A stretch of DNA of 63,391 nt, taken from Akkermansiaceae bacterium (GTDB taxonomy: Bacteria; Verrucomicrobiota; Verrucomicrobiia; Verrucomicrobiales; Akkermansiaceae). The position numbers were made by a program, and so were the translations under genes. The notes beneath the pieces were generated by a model. That model saw only the letters and a list, made by a program, of their open reading frames with translations, did not search any database and was not told where the DNA came from. The stretch covers positions 1 through 63,391 of the forward strand of contig CAIKHZ010000252.1 of NCBI GenBank assembly GCA_903827375.1, read 5' to 3'. Positions 34,901 to 43,057 of the stretch are shown here, piece after piece. Each line of letters begins with the position of its first letter. Positions within the stretch are counted from its first letter, which is position 1.

Positions 34901-37900
34901 CCACGCCTTGCGCGCCATCAGGCCGATGAGGCTCTCGCCGCCTTGGGGGCGGATCAATCCGGACAAGGAGGCGGTTTCACTGAAGCCCGCCTCGAGCAAC
35001 ACGCATTCCCATTGCCGACTTTGCAATAATGGATGCTTCGGCCGCGCCTCGCGATCCCTGAAGCGCCACCAACCGGCGGTCAAACCAAACACCGCGTTCA
35101 ACCACAAATGAGGCGTGGCCACATCCACAAACATCAGGGTGCCGCCAGACACTAACAGCTCATAAAGATGGCGCAGGGTATCGCGTACATCACTCACCGC
35201 ATGGACGACATTGGTGCCTAGGATGAGGTCGAAAGATCCCGCCTCCAACCCTTGGTCAACACCCGGCTTCTCGAGATCAAACATCTGATATTCAACCTCT
35301 GGAAATGCCGCCAGCTTTTGGCGTGCCGCAGGAAAAAATGCCGCTGATATGTCACTGAACACATAACTGTGCCGCCCAGGCTCAAGGAGCGGCAACACCT
35401 GTGATGCCAGTCCGCCGGTGCCCGCCCCGATCTCAAGAATGCGCAGGCCCCGCCCCTCGGGTAGCGCCCGGGCGGCCTCTTCCACAGCCCGACCGATGGC
35501 CGCAAGCCACGGACTGGTGACCAGACCGTCGCCGTAGAACTGATCTAACATGTCCGTTCCACCACTGCTGAACAGGACCTGCACCGCCTCTTTTTCGCCG
35601 CGCATGATCGGCCCGAGTTCGGCACATGTGGCACCGCAGATGAGTGCTTCGGGCAAATGCCCGGGATACTTGCCGATGCTCGCGCTCAGCAACCCGGCCG
35701 AGCTGGCCACCGCTTGCTCAAAGGCGGTGCCCGTCCGATAGCCGTTGTCGGCCTTTTCCAGCATCCGTATTTCCACCAGATTGTCCGCCAACTGAGCGAA
35801 CGATGCTCGCATGGCTCCTGCTACCCCGAGCGAGTCTGCCGTGAAGTATCCCTCCGCGCCCATCTCACGCAAGCCGAACGCCACTTGGGCGGCGGTGAGT
35901 TCGTCTCCTGCCGCACTGGCGGCTTCCAGCGTCGCCCGTCCGCGAAAGTCGAGCACTTCATCTAATGCCTTTCTTGCCACTTCACATAGCCGACCTAACG
36001 GCACAGGTGCTTGTGTGGACGGGGCAGTCAGAGCTTCGGATTTCTCCCATCCGACGTGATAGATCAGGTCCCGGCCTTTGCCAGTTTTGCCGGAGCGGCG
36101 AGCCCCTTCCACGCTTATGGCGCGGAAGCCATTGATGAGTACGCATGGTCGGCCCGCCTCATCATATAACTCGATATCGCCATCGACCAGTTCATCATTC
36201 GCTTGGGTCACTCCAGCCCGAACAAAACTCGCGGTGCCCGGCGAACGCAAGAACAGGATTCTAGCGAAGCGCACCGGCAGGCGCAGGCCGGCGCTGCGGC
36301 CTTCCACCGTCGCGGCACCTGCGGAGAATATTTGCAGTGCGCCATCAAACAGCACGGGGTGCAGCGAGTATTCGCTCGCTCGCGGAGCGATGGCTGCGGA
36401 TAGCGAAACCCGCCCTTCCGACCTGCCGGCCCCTGTTGCCAACTCGCGAATTGGTCGGAACTCCTCGCCATAGCGCAGGCCCAGATCGCTCATGTGGCTG
36501 TAAAAGCCATGCAATCCAACGGTTGTGAGATCGGTGTTAGGGGTTTTTTCCCATCCGCTTGATGCGAATGAGGATTCCGTGCGCTCGCCTCGGAGTGATC
36601 CAACCACATGCACCGTCCATGATGCAGAGTTCTCGAATCGGCTTTGGATGGTAAACGTGCGGGAGTCAGGATCATAGGTGGTTTCTAGCAATAGTCCGGA
36701 CGCTGGCTCCGGCAGAATGAGTGGCTTGCGGATTTCAAAGTCTTCAACAACGAACGGTTTGCCATCGAAGAGTTGCATGCCAGCCTCTAACACCATTTCT
36801 ACAAATCCGGCCGCCGGGAAGATGATGAGGTTTTCCACTCGGTGATCCTTCAGGAATGCCATGTGCCGGCCATCAAGCCGGGTGAGCCACGTCGGCATGG
36901 CCCGAGACAATCTGACGTCTAGCAATCCTTGGCCACCCGGTGCCAGTCGTCCCTCACGCATGTCGGCGGACTCATTCCACCAGCGGCTTTTGTCCCATGC
37001 ATAGGTCGGAAGATCGAGCAGTCTTCGCGACGGAGTGAGTGCAGAGAAGTCTATCACTACGCCTGCCAGGTGGAGATCCAATGCCGTTTCTAGCAACGAT
37101 TCGTGTTCGCGCTCGCGGCGTGCCGAGGCCAGAATGACGGGCTTTTGGCCTTCTCCTGCCAGGCATTCCTGGAGCGAACGCGCCAAGGCGGGGTGAGCGC
37201 CAATCTCTAGCCACACGTCCGCCCCGAACCCGGCCACCGCACCGATTGCCGATTCAAACGCCACAGGTTGCCGCACGCCGCGCGCCCGATGATCCGCATT
37301 GCAGGCGATGCCAGCGAGTTGCCCACCGGTGACGGTGCTGAAAAACGGAAGAGTTGCAGGTTGCGGCGTTAGATCGGTCAGCGCGCCTTGCAGCGCATCC
37401 GCTGCGGGATACATCATGGGATGATGAAACGGGTGACTCACCAGCACGAAGCGGGCAAACACTCCTTGGCTTTCCAACTCCGCTGCGATGAGCTCAAGCG
37501 ACGTTCTCAGGCCAGCCAGAGTGAGTGAGCGCGGGCCGTTGAAAGCCGCAATGCATACTTGCGGGTCGTGGCGCTCTATCACAGCCTGAGCATCCTCCGG
37601 GAGCATGCCAACTGCCAACATGGTGCCGCCAGCCACCGAGCATTGTTCCATGAAGCGGCCTCGAAACACGATAATTTTGGCAGCTTGGTCCAAGGTCAGA
37701 ATTCCCGCGACGCAGGCGGCGGCCACTTCGCCCACACTATGGCCCACAACCGCGGCGGGCTGAACGCCCCACGATTTCCACAGCGCCGCCAGTGCCATCT
37801 GCATTGCGAAAATCGCCACCTGGGAAACCTCCGTGCGTTGCATTTGTGAATCCGCTTCCGAGCGTGCGAGTTCTTCTATCAGTGAGAACTTCGCCCATGG

Positions 37901-39700
37901 TTGGATGGCCTTGTCACAGGATTCGATCATCCGCCGGAACACGGCTTCGTGGCGCATGAGTTCGCGCCCCATCCCCCACCACTGTGCACCTTGGCCATTC
38001 ATGACAAACACAACCCGTGCTGCCGCCTCGCGCCGAGGCGTGAACGCCGTGCGAAACTTCATGCCCGGATTTTCCAGCGAAAATGCTCCGAGCTCCTGCA
38101 CCGCTTCGGCAAGGGATCGCGCTGTGAATGCCAGCCGGTGCGAGTGATGGTTGCGCCGAGAGCCTAACATGTATGTGAGATCTGCCAACGTCGGCGACCC
38201 GCCATTGAGCTTGGAGTGATCGTCCACCCACGCCGCCAAGCGCCAGGCTGCCGCCAGCAATGCTTCCTCGGAGCGCGCGGAGAGCACCAGTGGCCATGCG
38301 CGATCCACATCCATGAGCACTCTTGAGACCTGCACCAGCGCTGGCGCTTCCGTTAGTACGACATGTGCGTTTGCTCCTCCGAACCCGAACGAATTCACGC
38401 CCGCAGTGCGCATGCCATGGCTGATAGGAAACGCTTCGGTGGTTACGGCCACCCGCAGCTTCAGGGCGGTGAAATCGATGTTCGGATTGGGTGTGTTAAA
38501 ATTCAGACTGGGGGGAATTCGGCCGTGTTTGAGCATCAGGGCCACCTTTACCAAGGCTGCCACACCGGATGCGGTTTCCAAGTGACCGAGATTGGTTTTC
38601 ACGGATCCGATGACTAGCGGGGCATTTGCCGGGCGTGTGGCGCAGAGCGCCTCGCCGAGGGCATGGGCTTCGATCGGGTCCCCCACCGCCGTGCCTGTGC
38701 CGTGAGCCTCGACATAACTCACCCGTGATGGATCAATGCCGGCGTTGGCACACGCCTCACGAACCATCCGTGCCTGTGCGGCAGGGCTTGGCAGCGAGAT
38801 TCCGTTGGTATGCCCGTCCTGATTGAGCGCTGAACCGATGATCACTGCGTGGACCGGATCCCCGTCGGCGAGCGCATCTGATAGACGCTTCAACAATACA
38901 ATTCCGGCTCCTTCGCCACGCACAAAACCATTGGCGGCAGCGTCAAACGCCTTGCATTTGCCCTCTGGCGATAGCATCCCAGCTTGCGAGAACCCGATGA
39001 ATCCGTCCGGCGTGATCATCACCGTCACTCCACCCGCCAACGCCGATTTGCAGCGGCCTGCCAGAATATGCTCGCAGGCCACATGCACTGCCGTCAATGC
39101 CGACGAGCAGGCCGTGTCCAGCGCGAGGCTCGGCCCGCTCAGATTCAGGCAATAGGAAATCCGGTTAGCCGCGATGCTGTGGGCGCTGCCGGTCGGTGTG
39201 TGGGCGCTGATGCCGACGCGGTCGGTCGGTGTGTGTTGCAGCCCTTGGTAGTCATTGTGTGAGACTCCGACGAACACTCCGATATCCGTGCCGTGCTCGA
39301 AATCCAAGACCATCCCCGCATCCTCAATCGCCTCCCACGCCGTTTCCAGCAACAACCGCTGCTGCGGATCGATGTAGGGTGCCTCCCGTGGCGAGATCCC
39401 GAAAAATTGGGGGTCAAACTGGTCTATTGAGTCGAGGAACCCGCCGCGTTTGGCAACAGTTTTGCCAACCAGTCCTGGTTCCGAATCGAAAAAGCGCGCC
39501 GCGTTCCACCGGTCCGGCGGCACATCCGACACCGCCTCGCGACCCTCTGCTAACAACTTCCAGAATGAAGCAGCGTCGTTCACTCCGCCCGGAAAGCGGC
39601 AGCCGATTCCAATGATGGCGATGCCGTCCTTGACATTTTTATGATGGATTGGATCGGGCACCGGTGCCGGCATAGAGACGGAATTTTGGAAGAGGGACAT
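31979..39700 (-). CDS. single-module highly reducing type I polyketide synthase
   Basis: A 2573-residue PKS with domain order KS-AT-DH-MT-ER-KR-ACP. KS (about 25-450): DTACSSA with the active Cys, EAHGTGT, NLGHLE. AT (560-860): GHSVGEV and SHPFHHP. DH (920-1200): His in DHRVENLIIFP (Asn where Gly is usual) and HPVLFDGALQ. C-methyltransferase (1400-1560): LEIGAGTGG. ER (1800-2110): AGMNFRD, AGAGGVGMAAIQ. KR (2150-2400): TGAFGGFG and the YASAN Tyr. ACP (2440-2520): GLDSLMA. No thioesterase. A full reducing set plus methyltransferase predicts a saturated, methyl-branched acyl chain, built iteratively as only one module exists. Headed by motif copy 10 (predicted leader near 78 nt) and followed within 8 bp by the condensation gene. 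Confidence 0.95.
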   Translation of the reverse strand: MSLFQNSVSMPAPVPDPIHHKNVKDGIAIIGIGCRFPGGVNDAASFWKLLAEGREAVSDVPPDRWNAARFFDSEPGLVGKTVAKRGGFLDSIDQFDPQFFGISPREAPYIDPQQRLLLETAWEAIEDAGMVLDFEHGTDIGVFVGVSHNDYQGLQHTPTDRVGISAHTPTGSAHSIAANRISYCLNLSGPSLALDTACSSALTAVHVACEHILAGRCKSALAGGVTVMITPDGFIGFSQAGMLSPEGKCKAFDAAANGFVRGEGAGIVLLKRLSDALADGDPVHAVIIGSALNQDGHTNGISLPSPAAQARMVREACANAGIDPSRVSYVEAHGTGTAVGDPIEAHALGEALCATRPANAPLVIGSVKTNLGHLETASGVAALVKVALMLKHGRIPPSLNFNTPNPNIDFTALKLRVAVTTEAFPISHGMRTAGVNSFGFGGANAHVVLTEAPALVQVSRVLMDVDRAWPLVLSARSEEALLAAAWRLAAWVDDHSKLNGGSPTLADLTYMLGSRRNHHSHRLAFTARSLAEAVQELGAFSLENPGMKFRTAFTPRREAAARVVFVMNGQGAQWWGMGRELMRHEAVFRRMIESCDKAIQPWAKFSLIEELARSEADSQMQRTEVSQVAIFAMQMALAALWKSWGVQPAAVVGHSVGEVAAACVAGILTLDQAAKIIVFRGRFMEQCSVAGGTMLAVGMLPEDAQAVIERHDPQVCIAAFNGPRSLTLAGLRTSLELIAAELESQGVFARFVLVSHPFHHPMMYPAADALQGALTDLTPQPATLPFFSTVTGGQLAGIACNADHRARGVRQPVAFESAIGAVAGFGADVWLEIGAHPALARSLQECLAGEGQKPVILASARREREHESLLETALDLHLAGVVIDFSALTPSRRLLDLPTYAWDKSRWWNESADMREGRLAPGGQGLLDVRLSRAMPTWLTRLDGRHMAFLKDHRVENLIIFPAAGFVEMVLEAGMQLFDGKPFVVEDFEIRKPLILPEPASGLLLETTYDPDSRTFTIQSRFENSASWTVHVVGSLRGERTESSFASSGWEKTPNTDLTTVGLHGFYSHMSDLGLRYGEEFRPIRELATGAGRSEGRVSLSAAIAPRASEYSLHPVLFDGALQIFSAGAATVEGRSAGLRLPVRFARILFLRSPGTASFVRAGVTQANDELVDGDIELYDEAGRPCVLINGFRAISVEGARRSGKTGKGRDLIYHVGWEKSEALTAPSTQAPVPLGRLCEVARKALDEVLDFRGRATLEAASAAGDELTAAQVAFGLREMGAEGYFTADSLGVAGAMRASFAQLADNLVEIRMLEKADNGYRTGTAFEQAVASSAGLLSASIGKYPGHLPEALICGATCAELGPIMRGEKEAVQVLFSSGGTDMLDQFYGDGLVTSPWLAAIGRAVEEAARALPEGRGLRILEIGAGTGGLASQVLPLLEPGRHSYVFSDISAAFFPAARQKLAAFPEVEYQMFDLEKPGVDQGLEAGSFDLILGTNVVHAVSDVRDTLRHLYELLVSGGTLMFVDVATPHLWLNAVFGLTAGWWRFRDREARPKHPLLQSRQWECVLLEAGFSETASLSGLIRPQGGESLIGLMARKAWIKPQSVAEAVEDELAEKSWLVLADESGLGNELAEHLRACGVRCRVARRGAAFTAELPDAFTLRAEVPADWINLLESCAQDPPVRFVCLWSLDESKPGSSANTLMSGTDPLFHLTQALGVMSPVAKLRIDWVTRGAQPVSPKSEVALAQAPAIGLLRVVANEYNNFTCRAIDLSPVATAADAARLWHELLDRTPEREVAFRGEGRFVRRIHRGLQPRDQLLDSTVPLRLESRERGLLDALRLVPFALPTCAAGEVAIEVKAAGMNFRDVLKALALYPAETADARIFGDEVAGVVIAVGSGVTHVVPGDRVFGLAVFGLATVSMARAGDVRVIPDSLSFEAAATLPVVFMTSWHALKTVAQLKPGERILIHAGAGGVGMAAIQIAHHLGAEVIASAGTPSKRALLRILGVTHIIDSRRGDFADDVMQLTAGKGVDVVLNALSAEAIPMGLSCLAPFGRFIEIGKRDIYQNSRIPLWPMRRNASFHVVAMDAIFRGNEDQTRDLLETIAGLVTQGVLHPLPFRAFPACRMDAAFRLMAQGKHTGKVVVAFPEPFVARRGEPLTPAFEVNADACYLITGAFGGFGKVLAEWLVTCGAKHLMLASRSGATTPAAIEFLNLLRARGVDVLVACADVGSPADVHRLLDEITASGHPLKGVFHLAMVIDDAPISALTRDRMLKVIEPKAYGAWLLHEGTRGMDLDCFVMFSSVSSVFGNSAQANYASANAFLDALAHQRHACGLPALVINWGALGGEGYVARNERVAEYLARQGTTPLTPSEVIVLLEGFLNAGTIQALALRVDWSKWRQSFRGSQESPLLEHIFAAGVDGVESTGTKSDWRVKIEASTADDRLDIIGQALRDVVGSVLRVKPDGLRADQPLTDLGLDSLMAVEIENSIESAMGVALPPASLMRARTINQIAALIAEHLGGASPAKTSILAPEPVSVDQVDLAALSEEQIERLLGTSAVELADQPALAILV

Positions 39701-39810
39701 AAAGTATATGCGAATGTTTGGGAGAGATATTTACTGGCAAACCCCAATATTCATGTTTTAGTTAGCACATTTGAGGTTGCGAAGATGTTATGCTCGAGGC
39801 AAACCGCCTG

Positions 39811-39829
39811 CTATGGGGTGAAACCCTAC
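39811..39829 (-). promoter_or_regulatory. dyad motif copy 10 (PKS operon)
   Basis: Minus strand GTAGGG TTTC ACCCCATAG, the closest match to consensus, with TAACAT at 39785-39790 as -10. It faces the PKS; whether asnB on the other side is also controlled from this dyad is unclear. Confidence 0.88.
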
Positions 39830-39924
39830 TCTGTGGGGATTTTGGTTTCCTTCCCTGCGGGCTTCGGGTAAGGATTGGAGATCGCGGGTGCCTGTCAGGC
39901 ATTCTTAACCATGAAATATATCTT

Positions 39925-41907
39925 ATGTGTGGAATTGCGGGAGTGATGGACTTGGCCGGGAAGCGGGCGGTGCCGGAGGTTGTCGTTAGGCGGATGACCC
40001 GTGCACTCGTGCATCGTGGGCCGGACGAGGAAGGGTTCTTGTTTCGTCCCGGCATTGCGCTGGGATCCCGCAGGCTCAGCATTGTCGGTTTGGCTGATGG
40101 ACAGCAACCGGTTTGCAATGAGGATCAAAGCGCCTTCGTTGTCTTCAATGGCGAGTTGTTTGATTATATTGAGCAACGCGAAGAACTGATGGCACGTGGC
40201 CATCACCTGCGCACTCACTGTGATACGGAAATCATTCCGCACCTGTGGGAGGAACGCTCGGAGGGCATGTTCGACCGGTTGCGGGGCCAATACGCCATCG
40301 CGTTGTATGACGTACGCCGCCATCAGTTGACGCTAGGGCGTGACCGCTTTGGGATCTGCCCGCTTTACTGGACGCGGCAAGGCGACTGGCTGCTATTTGC
40401 CTCAGAGATCAAGGGGCTTCTTGCCTCGGGCATGGTGCCCGCCAAGGCCGATCTTGGAGGCTTGGATCAGGTATTCACTTTTGCCGCGATGCCGGGTCCT
40501 CGCACGTGTTTTGATGGAGTGAAGATGCTGCTTCCAGCCCACTATTTGCAGATCACGCCGACCACGGAAGGCGGCATGGCGCCGGTGATAGCTGAGCGCT
40601 GTTACTGGCGGATGGACTTTCCGGATCAGGGGGATGAGGTCACCTGCGGCGACCCGCGCCTGCTGGCGGATGAACTCGAGGATCTGCTTCTCAAAGCAGT
40701 GGCTAGGCGGTTGCGCGCCGATGTGCCGGTGGGTGCCTATCTATCAGGTGGTCTCGATTCCAGCATGATCGTGGCTATGGCCTGCCGCCTCAAGGGTCCG
40801 GCAATCAACACATATACCATCCGCGTCGATGATCCTGCGCTCGATGAACTGAGCGCGGCAAATCTGTCAGCCCGCCACATCGGCACCAAACCACCCGTGG
40901 TGCTAGACTTTAGGGCAGCCGATGCGCTAGCCATGTATCCCCAACTGATTCAGGCCGCTGAGGCACCCGTCATCGATACCTCATGTGCGGCGCTGCTCAT
41001 GCTGGCCCGGCGGGTGCATGCCTGCGGTCAAAAGGTCGTGCTCACCGGCGAGGGTGCCGACGAATGGCTCGCCGGCTATCCATGGTATAAGGTCGCCAAG
41101 CTCTTTGACATGCTCGACCTCATCCCCGGCCTGCGACTCAGCAACCTGGTTCGCCGCACCTATCTCCGAATCAATCAAGTTCCGCAATACCCAGCCGGGT
41201 TTCGCGATGCTTTGGAAAAGTCCGTCGGGGGTCCCAATGCATGGATTGATTCCTACGGCGTCCTGGCGCTATCGAAATTGCGGTTTTACGCGGCACCGAT
41301 GCGGGAGGTGCTTGAGCGCTCGAAGCCGTGGGATGATTTGGGGCTTGATCCAGAGCGTGCCAGGCACTGGGATCCCCTCAACCGCGGGCTTTGGGTTGGC
41401 GCGCGTGTTACGCTGGCCGGCCACCTGTTGCAAGCCAAGGGAGATCGCGTCGCCATGCACTCATCGGTGGAGGCTCGCTATCCGTTTCTCGATGAAGCCG
41501 TCTTCGACTTCACCGCCAAGTTGCATCCATCATGGAAACTCCACGGCTTCCGTGACAAATATCTGCTTCGTCTAGTCGCCGAGCGTTGGCTGCCACCTGT
41601 TGTCGCCCGCCGCCAAAAAGTCATCTTCCGGGCTCCGCTCGATAGTTTCCACCTCGACCCCGAACCGTCATTTGTCGCCGATTTGCTCAGTGCCGAATCA
41701 CTGCGTAGAACCGGGTACTTTGATATTGCCGCCGTGCATCACTGGCGCCAGGCCTATCGAAAGATGCGGCCTGGATCGCTGGCTCGCCTTTCCATCGAAA
41801 TGGGATTGGTCGCCGTTGTAGCCACTCAGTTATGGCATCACACGTTTCTCGGCGAATCATTGGCGGATCTGCCGCAGTGGGACTCTCATTCTTTTCTTCC
41901 CCTCTGA
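39925..41907 (+). CDS. asnB: asparagine synthase (glutamine-hydrolysing) family amidotransferase
   Basis: A 660-residue class II glutamine amidotransferase. The start at 39925 exposes the catalytic Cys2 (MCGIAGV), fixing the N-terminus. The glutaminase domain runs to about 210 (RRLSIVGL, VVFNGELFDY, THCDTEII); the synthetase domain has the PP-loop LSGGLDSSM near 275 and TGEGADEWLAGY. It makes an amide from a carboxylate via an acyl-AMP. Divergent from the PKS across a 224-bp region holding motif copy 10. AsnB homologues in secondary-metabolite loci often amidate the product or form a ring; here that is more likely than housekeeping asparagine synthesis, but not proven. Confidence 0.9.
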   Translation: MCGIAGVMDLAGKRAVPEVVVRRMTRALVHRGPDEEGFLFRPGIALGSRRLSIVGLADGQQPVCNEDQSAFVVFNGELFDYIEQREELMARGHHLRTHCDTEIIPHLWEERSEGMFDRLRGQYAIALYDVRRHQLTLGRDRFGICPLYWTRQGDWLLFASEIKGLLASGMVPAKADLGGLDQVFTFAAMPGPRTCFDGVKMLLPAHYLQITPTTEGGMAPVIAERCYWRMDFPDQGDEVTCGDPRLLADELEDLLLKAVARRLRADVPVGAYLSGGLDSSMIVAMACRLKGPAINTYTIRVDDPALDELSAANLSARHIGTKPPVVLDFRAADALAMYPQLIQAAEAPVIDTSCAALLMLARRVHACGQKVVLTGEGADEWLAGYPWYKVAKLFDMLDLIPGLRLSNLVRRTYLRINQVPQYPAGFRDALEKSVGGPNAWIDSYGVLALSKLRFYAAPMREVLERSKPWDDLGLDPERARHWDPLNRGLWVGARVTLAGHLLQAKGDRVAMHSSVEARYPFLDEAVFDFTAKLHPSWKLHGFRDKYLLRLVAERWLPPVVARRQKVIFRAPLDSFHLDPEPSFVADLLSAESLRRTGYFDIAAVHHWRQAYRKMRPGSLARLSIEMGLVAVVATQLWHHTFLGESLADLPQWDSHSFLPL

Positions 41908-42894
41908 GAGGATCGCCATCGACTCGACGCAAAGCCGCACCAACAGTGGACCCAGCAGGGCACCGGTGGTGCCGAACGCAGCGAGACCGCCAAGCATTGA
42001 CACCAGGACCAGGAACGTGGGCAACCTCAGGCGGCCATAGCGGGCGAGCATCGGCCGGACGAAGTTATCAATGAGGCTGTGAATTACGGCACCCACGCCG
42101 ACGACGACACCCGCCCGCCAGTATTGTCCGGCCGTGGCGAGTTCGATGGCGAGCGGAATCCAGACAAGCCCCGTTCCCACAAATGGAACTAGGGCACAGA
42201 TTGCCGTCAACGGGCCTAAAAGGAGTGCGCGTGGAACTCCTATTGCAATGTATGCACAAGTAGCCACCGCCCCCTGAACGAGCGCCGTTCCGCCACCAGC
42301 TACGATCAGCCCGCGGCCGGTTTCGTAAAAGGCACCCACCAGTCGGGTGACTGCAGCGTGGGGAATCGGTGCATGGTGCTCCAGCCAAGAGCGGATTCGT
42401 TCGCCCTCGACCGCGAACGTGTACAGTGCGGCCACGAAGACCAGCAAGCCGATGGTGGCTGTGGCAGATGCCCGTGCGACGATACTCAATGCGTGCCACG
42501 CATTTGCGCCGTAGCGGCCTGCCAGGTTTGCCCAATCGGGTGCCTCCGGTTGGGTGGCCGCTCCGGGCACACCCTGACCCAAGAGCACGCCCGCCAGAGA
42601 TCCACGGCCCTCGAGCGCAGCGCGTACCTGATCGAGGAGTTCGGCGACTCCCGACGCTAGAGCGGCAGCGATGCCGATGATCGGGATGAGTGCCCCCACC
42701 ACGAGGAGTACGACGACAGCAGCAGCGGCTCTCCGGCGACCCCTGAGTACACGCTCGAGCCTCCGAACCGGGCTCCCAAGAATGTCAGCGGCCCAGGCAG
42801 CAAGCACGAGCGGCACCCATAGGGGCGCAACAACCACGCTCGCCGCGATGCAGAGGGCCACCATCAGAATTCGCATGGGTGTGAGGGTTGTCAT
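41857..42894 (-). CDS. second AI-2E family transporter
   Basis: A 345-residue membrane protein with the AI-2E layout (N-terminal helices MVALCIAASVVVAPLWVPLV, C-terminal LLGPLTAICALVPFVGTGLV, LIDNFVRPMLARYGRLRLPT). It is distant from the AI-2E protein at 13.6 kb and notably Ala/Arg/Val-rich, with a more G+C-rich codon choice than its neighbours, so it may have been acquired. Its last 51 bp overlap the end of asnB tail to tail. A 150-bp damaged tail of the other AI-2E type lies immediately upstream, as if one paralogue replaced another. No dyad motif directly precedes it. Confidence 0.85.
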   Translation of the reverse strand: MTTLTPMRILMVALCIAASVVVAPLWVPLVLAAWAADILGSPVRRLERVLRGRRRAAAAVVVLLVVGALIPIIGIAAALASGVAELLDQVRAALEGRGSLAGVLLGQGVPGAATQPEAPDWANLAGRYGANAWHALSIVARASATATIGLLVFVAALYTFAVEGERIRSWLEHHAPIPHAAVTRLVGAFYETGRGLIVAGGGTALVQGAVATCAYIAIGVPRALLLGPLTAICALVPFVGTGLVWIPLAIELATAGQYWRAGVVVGVGAVIHSLIDNFVRPMLARYGRLRLPTFLVLVSMLGGLAAFGTTGALLGPLLVRLCVESMAILSEGKKRMRVPLRQIRQ

Positions 42895-42897
42895 AAG

Positions 42898-43047
42898 GTC
42901 ATTCCTTCTTACCAAACACGCTGTCATTTTTGCAGTTCATGCTTTTTTCGAAACCCCGTCACGCAAGAACGGCTTGAGCCAGATGCGTTCGTTTGCCGCA
43001 TAGGAAGCCATCACCGGTAGTGCTGCCAGTGAGCCGGGGATGCTGCG
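42898..43047 (-). pseudogene. 3' relic of an AI-2E gene, close copy of the end of the 13.6-kb gene
   Basis: About 150 bp aligns almost without gaps to 13605-13755. Read leftwards it encodes IPGSLAALPVMASYAANERI then WLKPFLRDGVS, after which an extra T in a T run shifts the frame, so the original HELQKDKVFGEKE tail is only recognisable in another frame. Everything 5' of this is missing. Confidence 0.88.
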
Positions 43048-43057
43048 GAGCGTGAGT

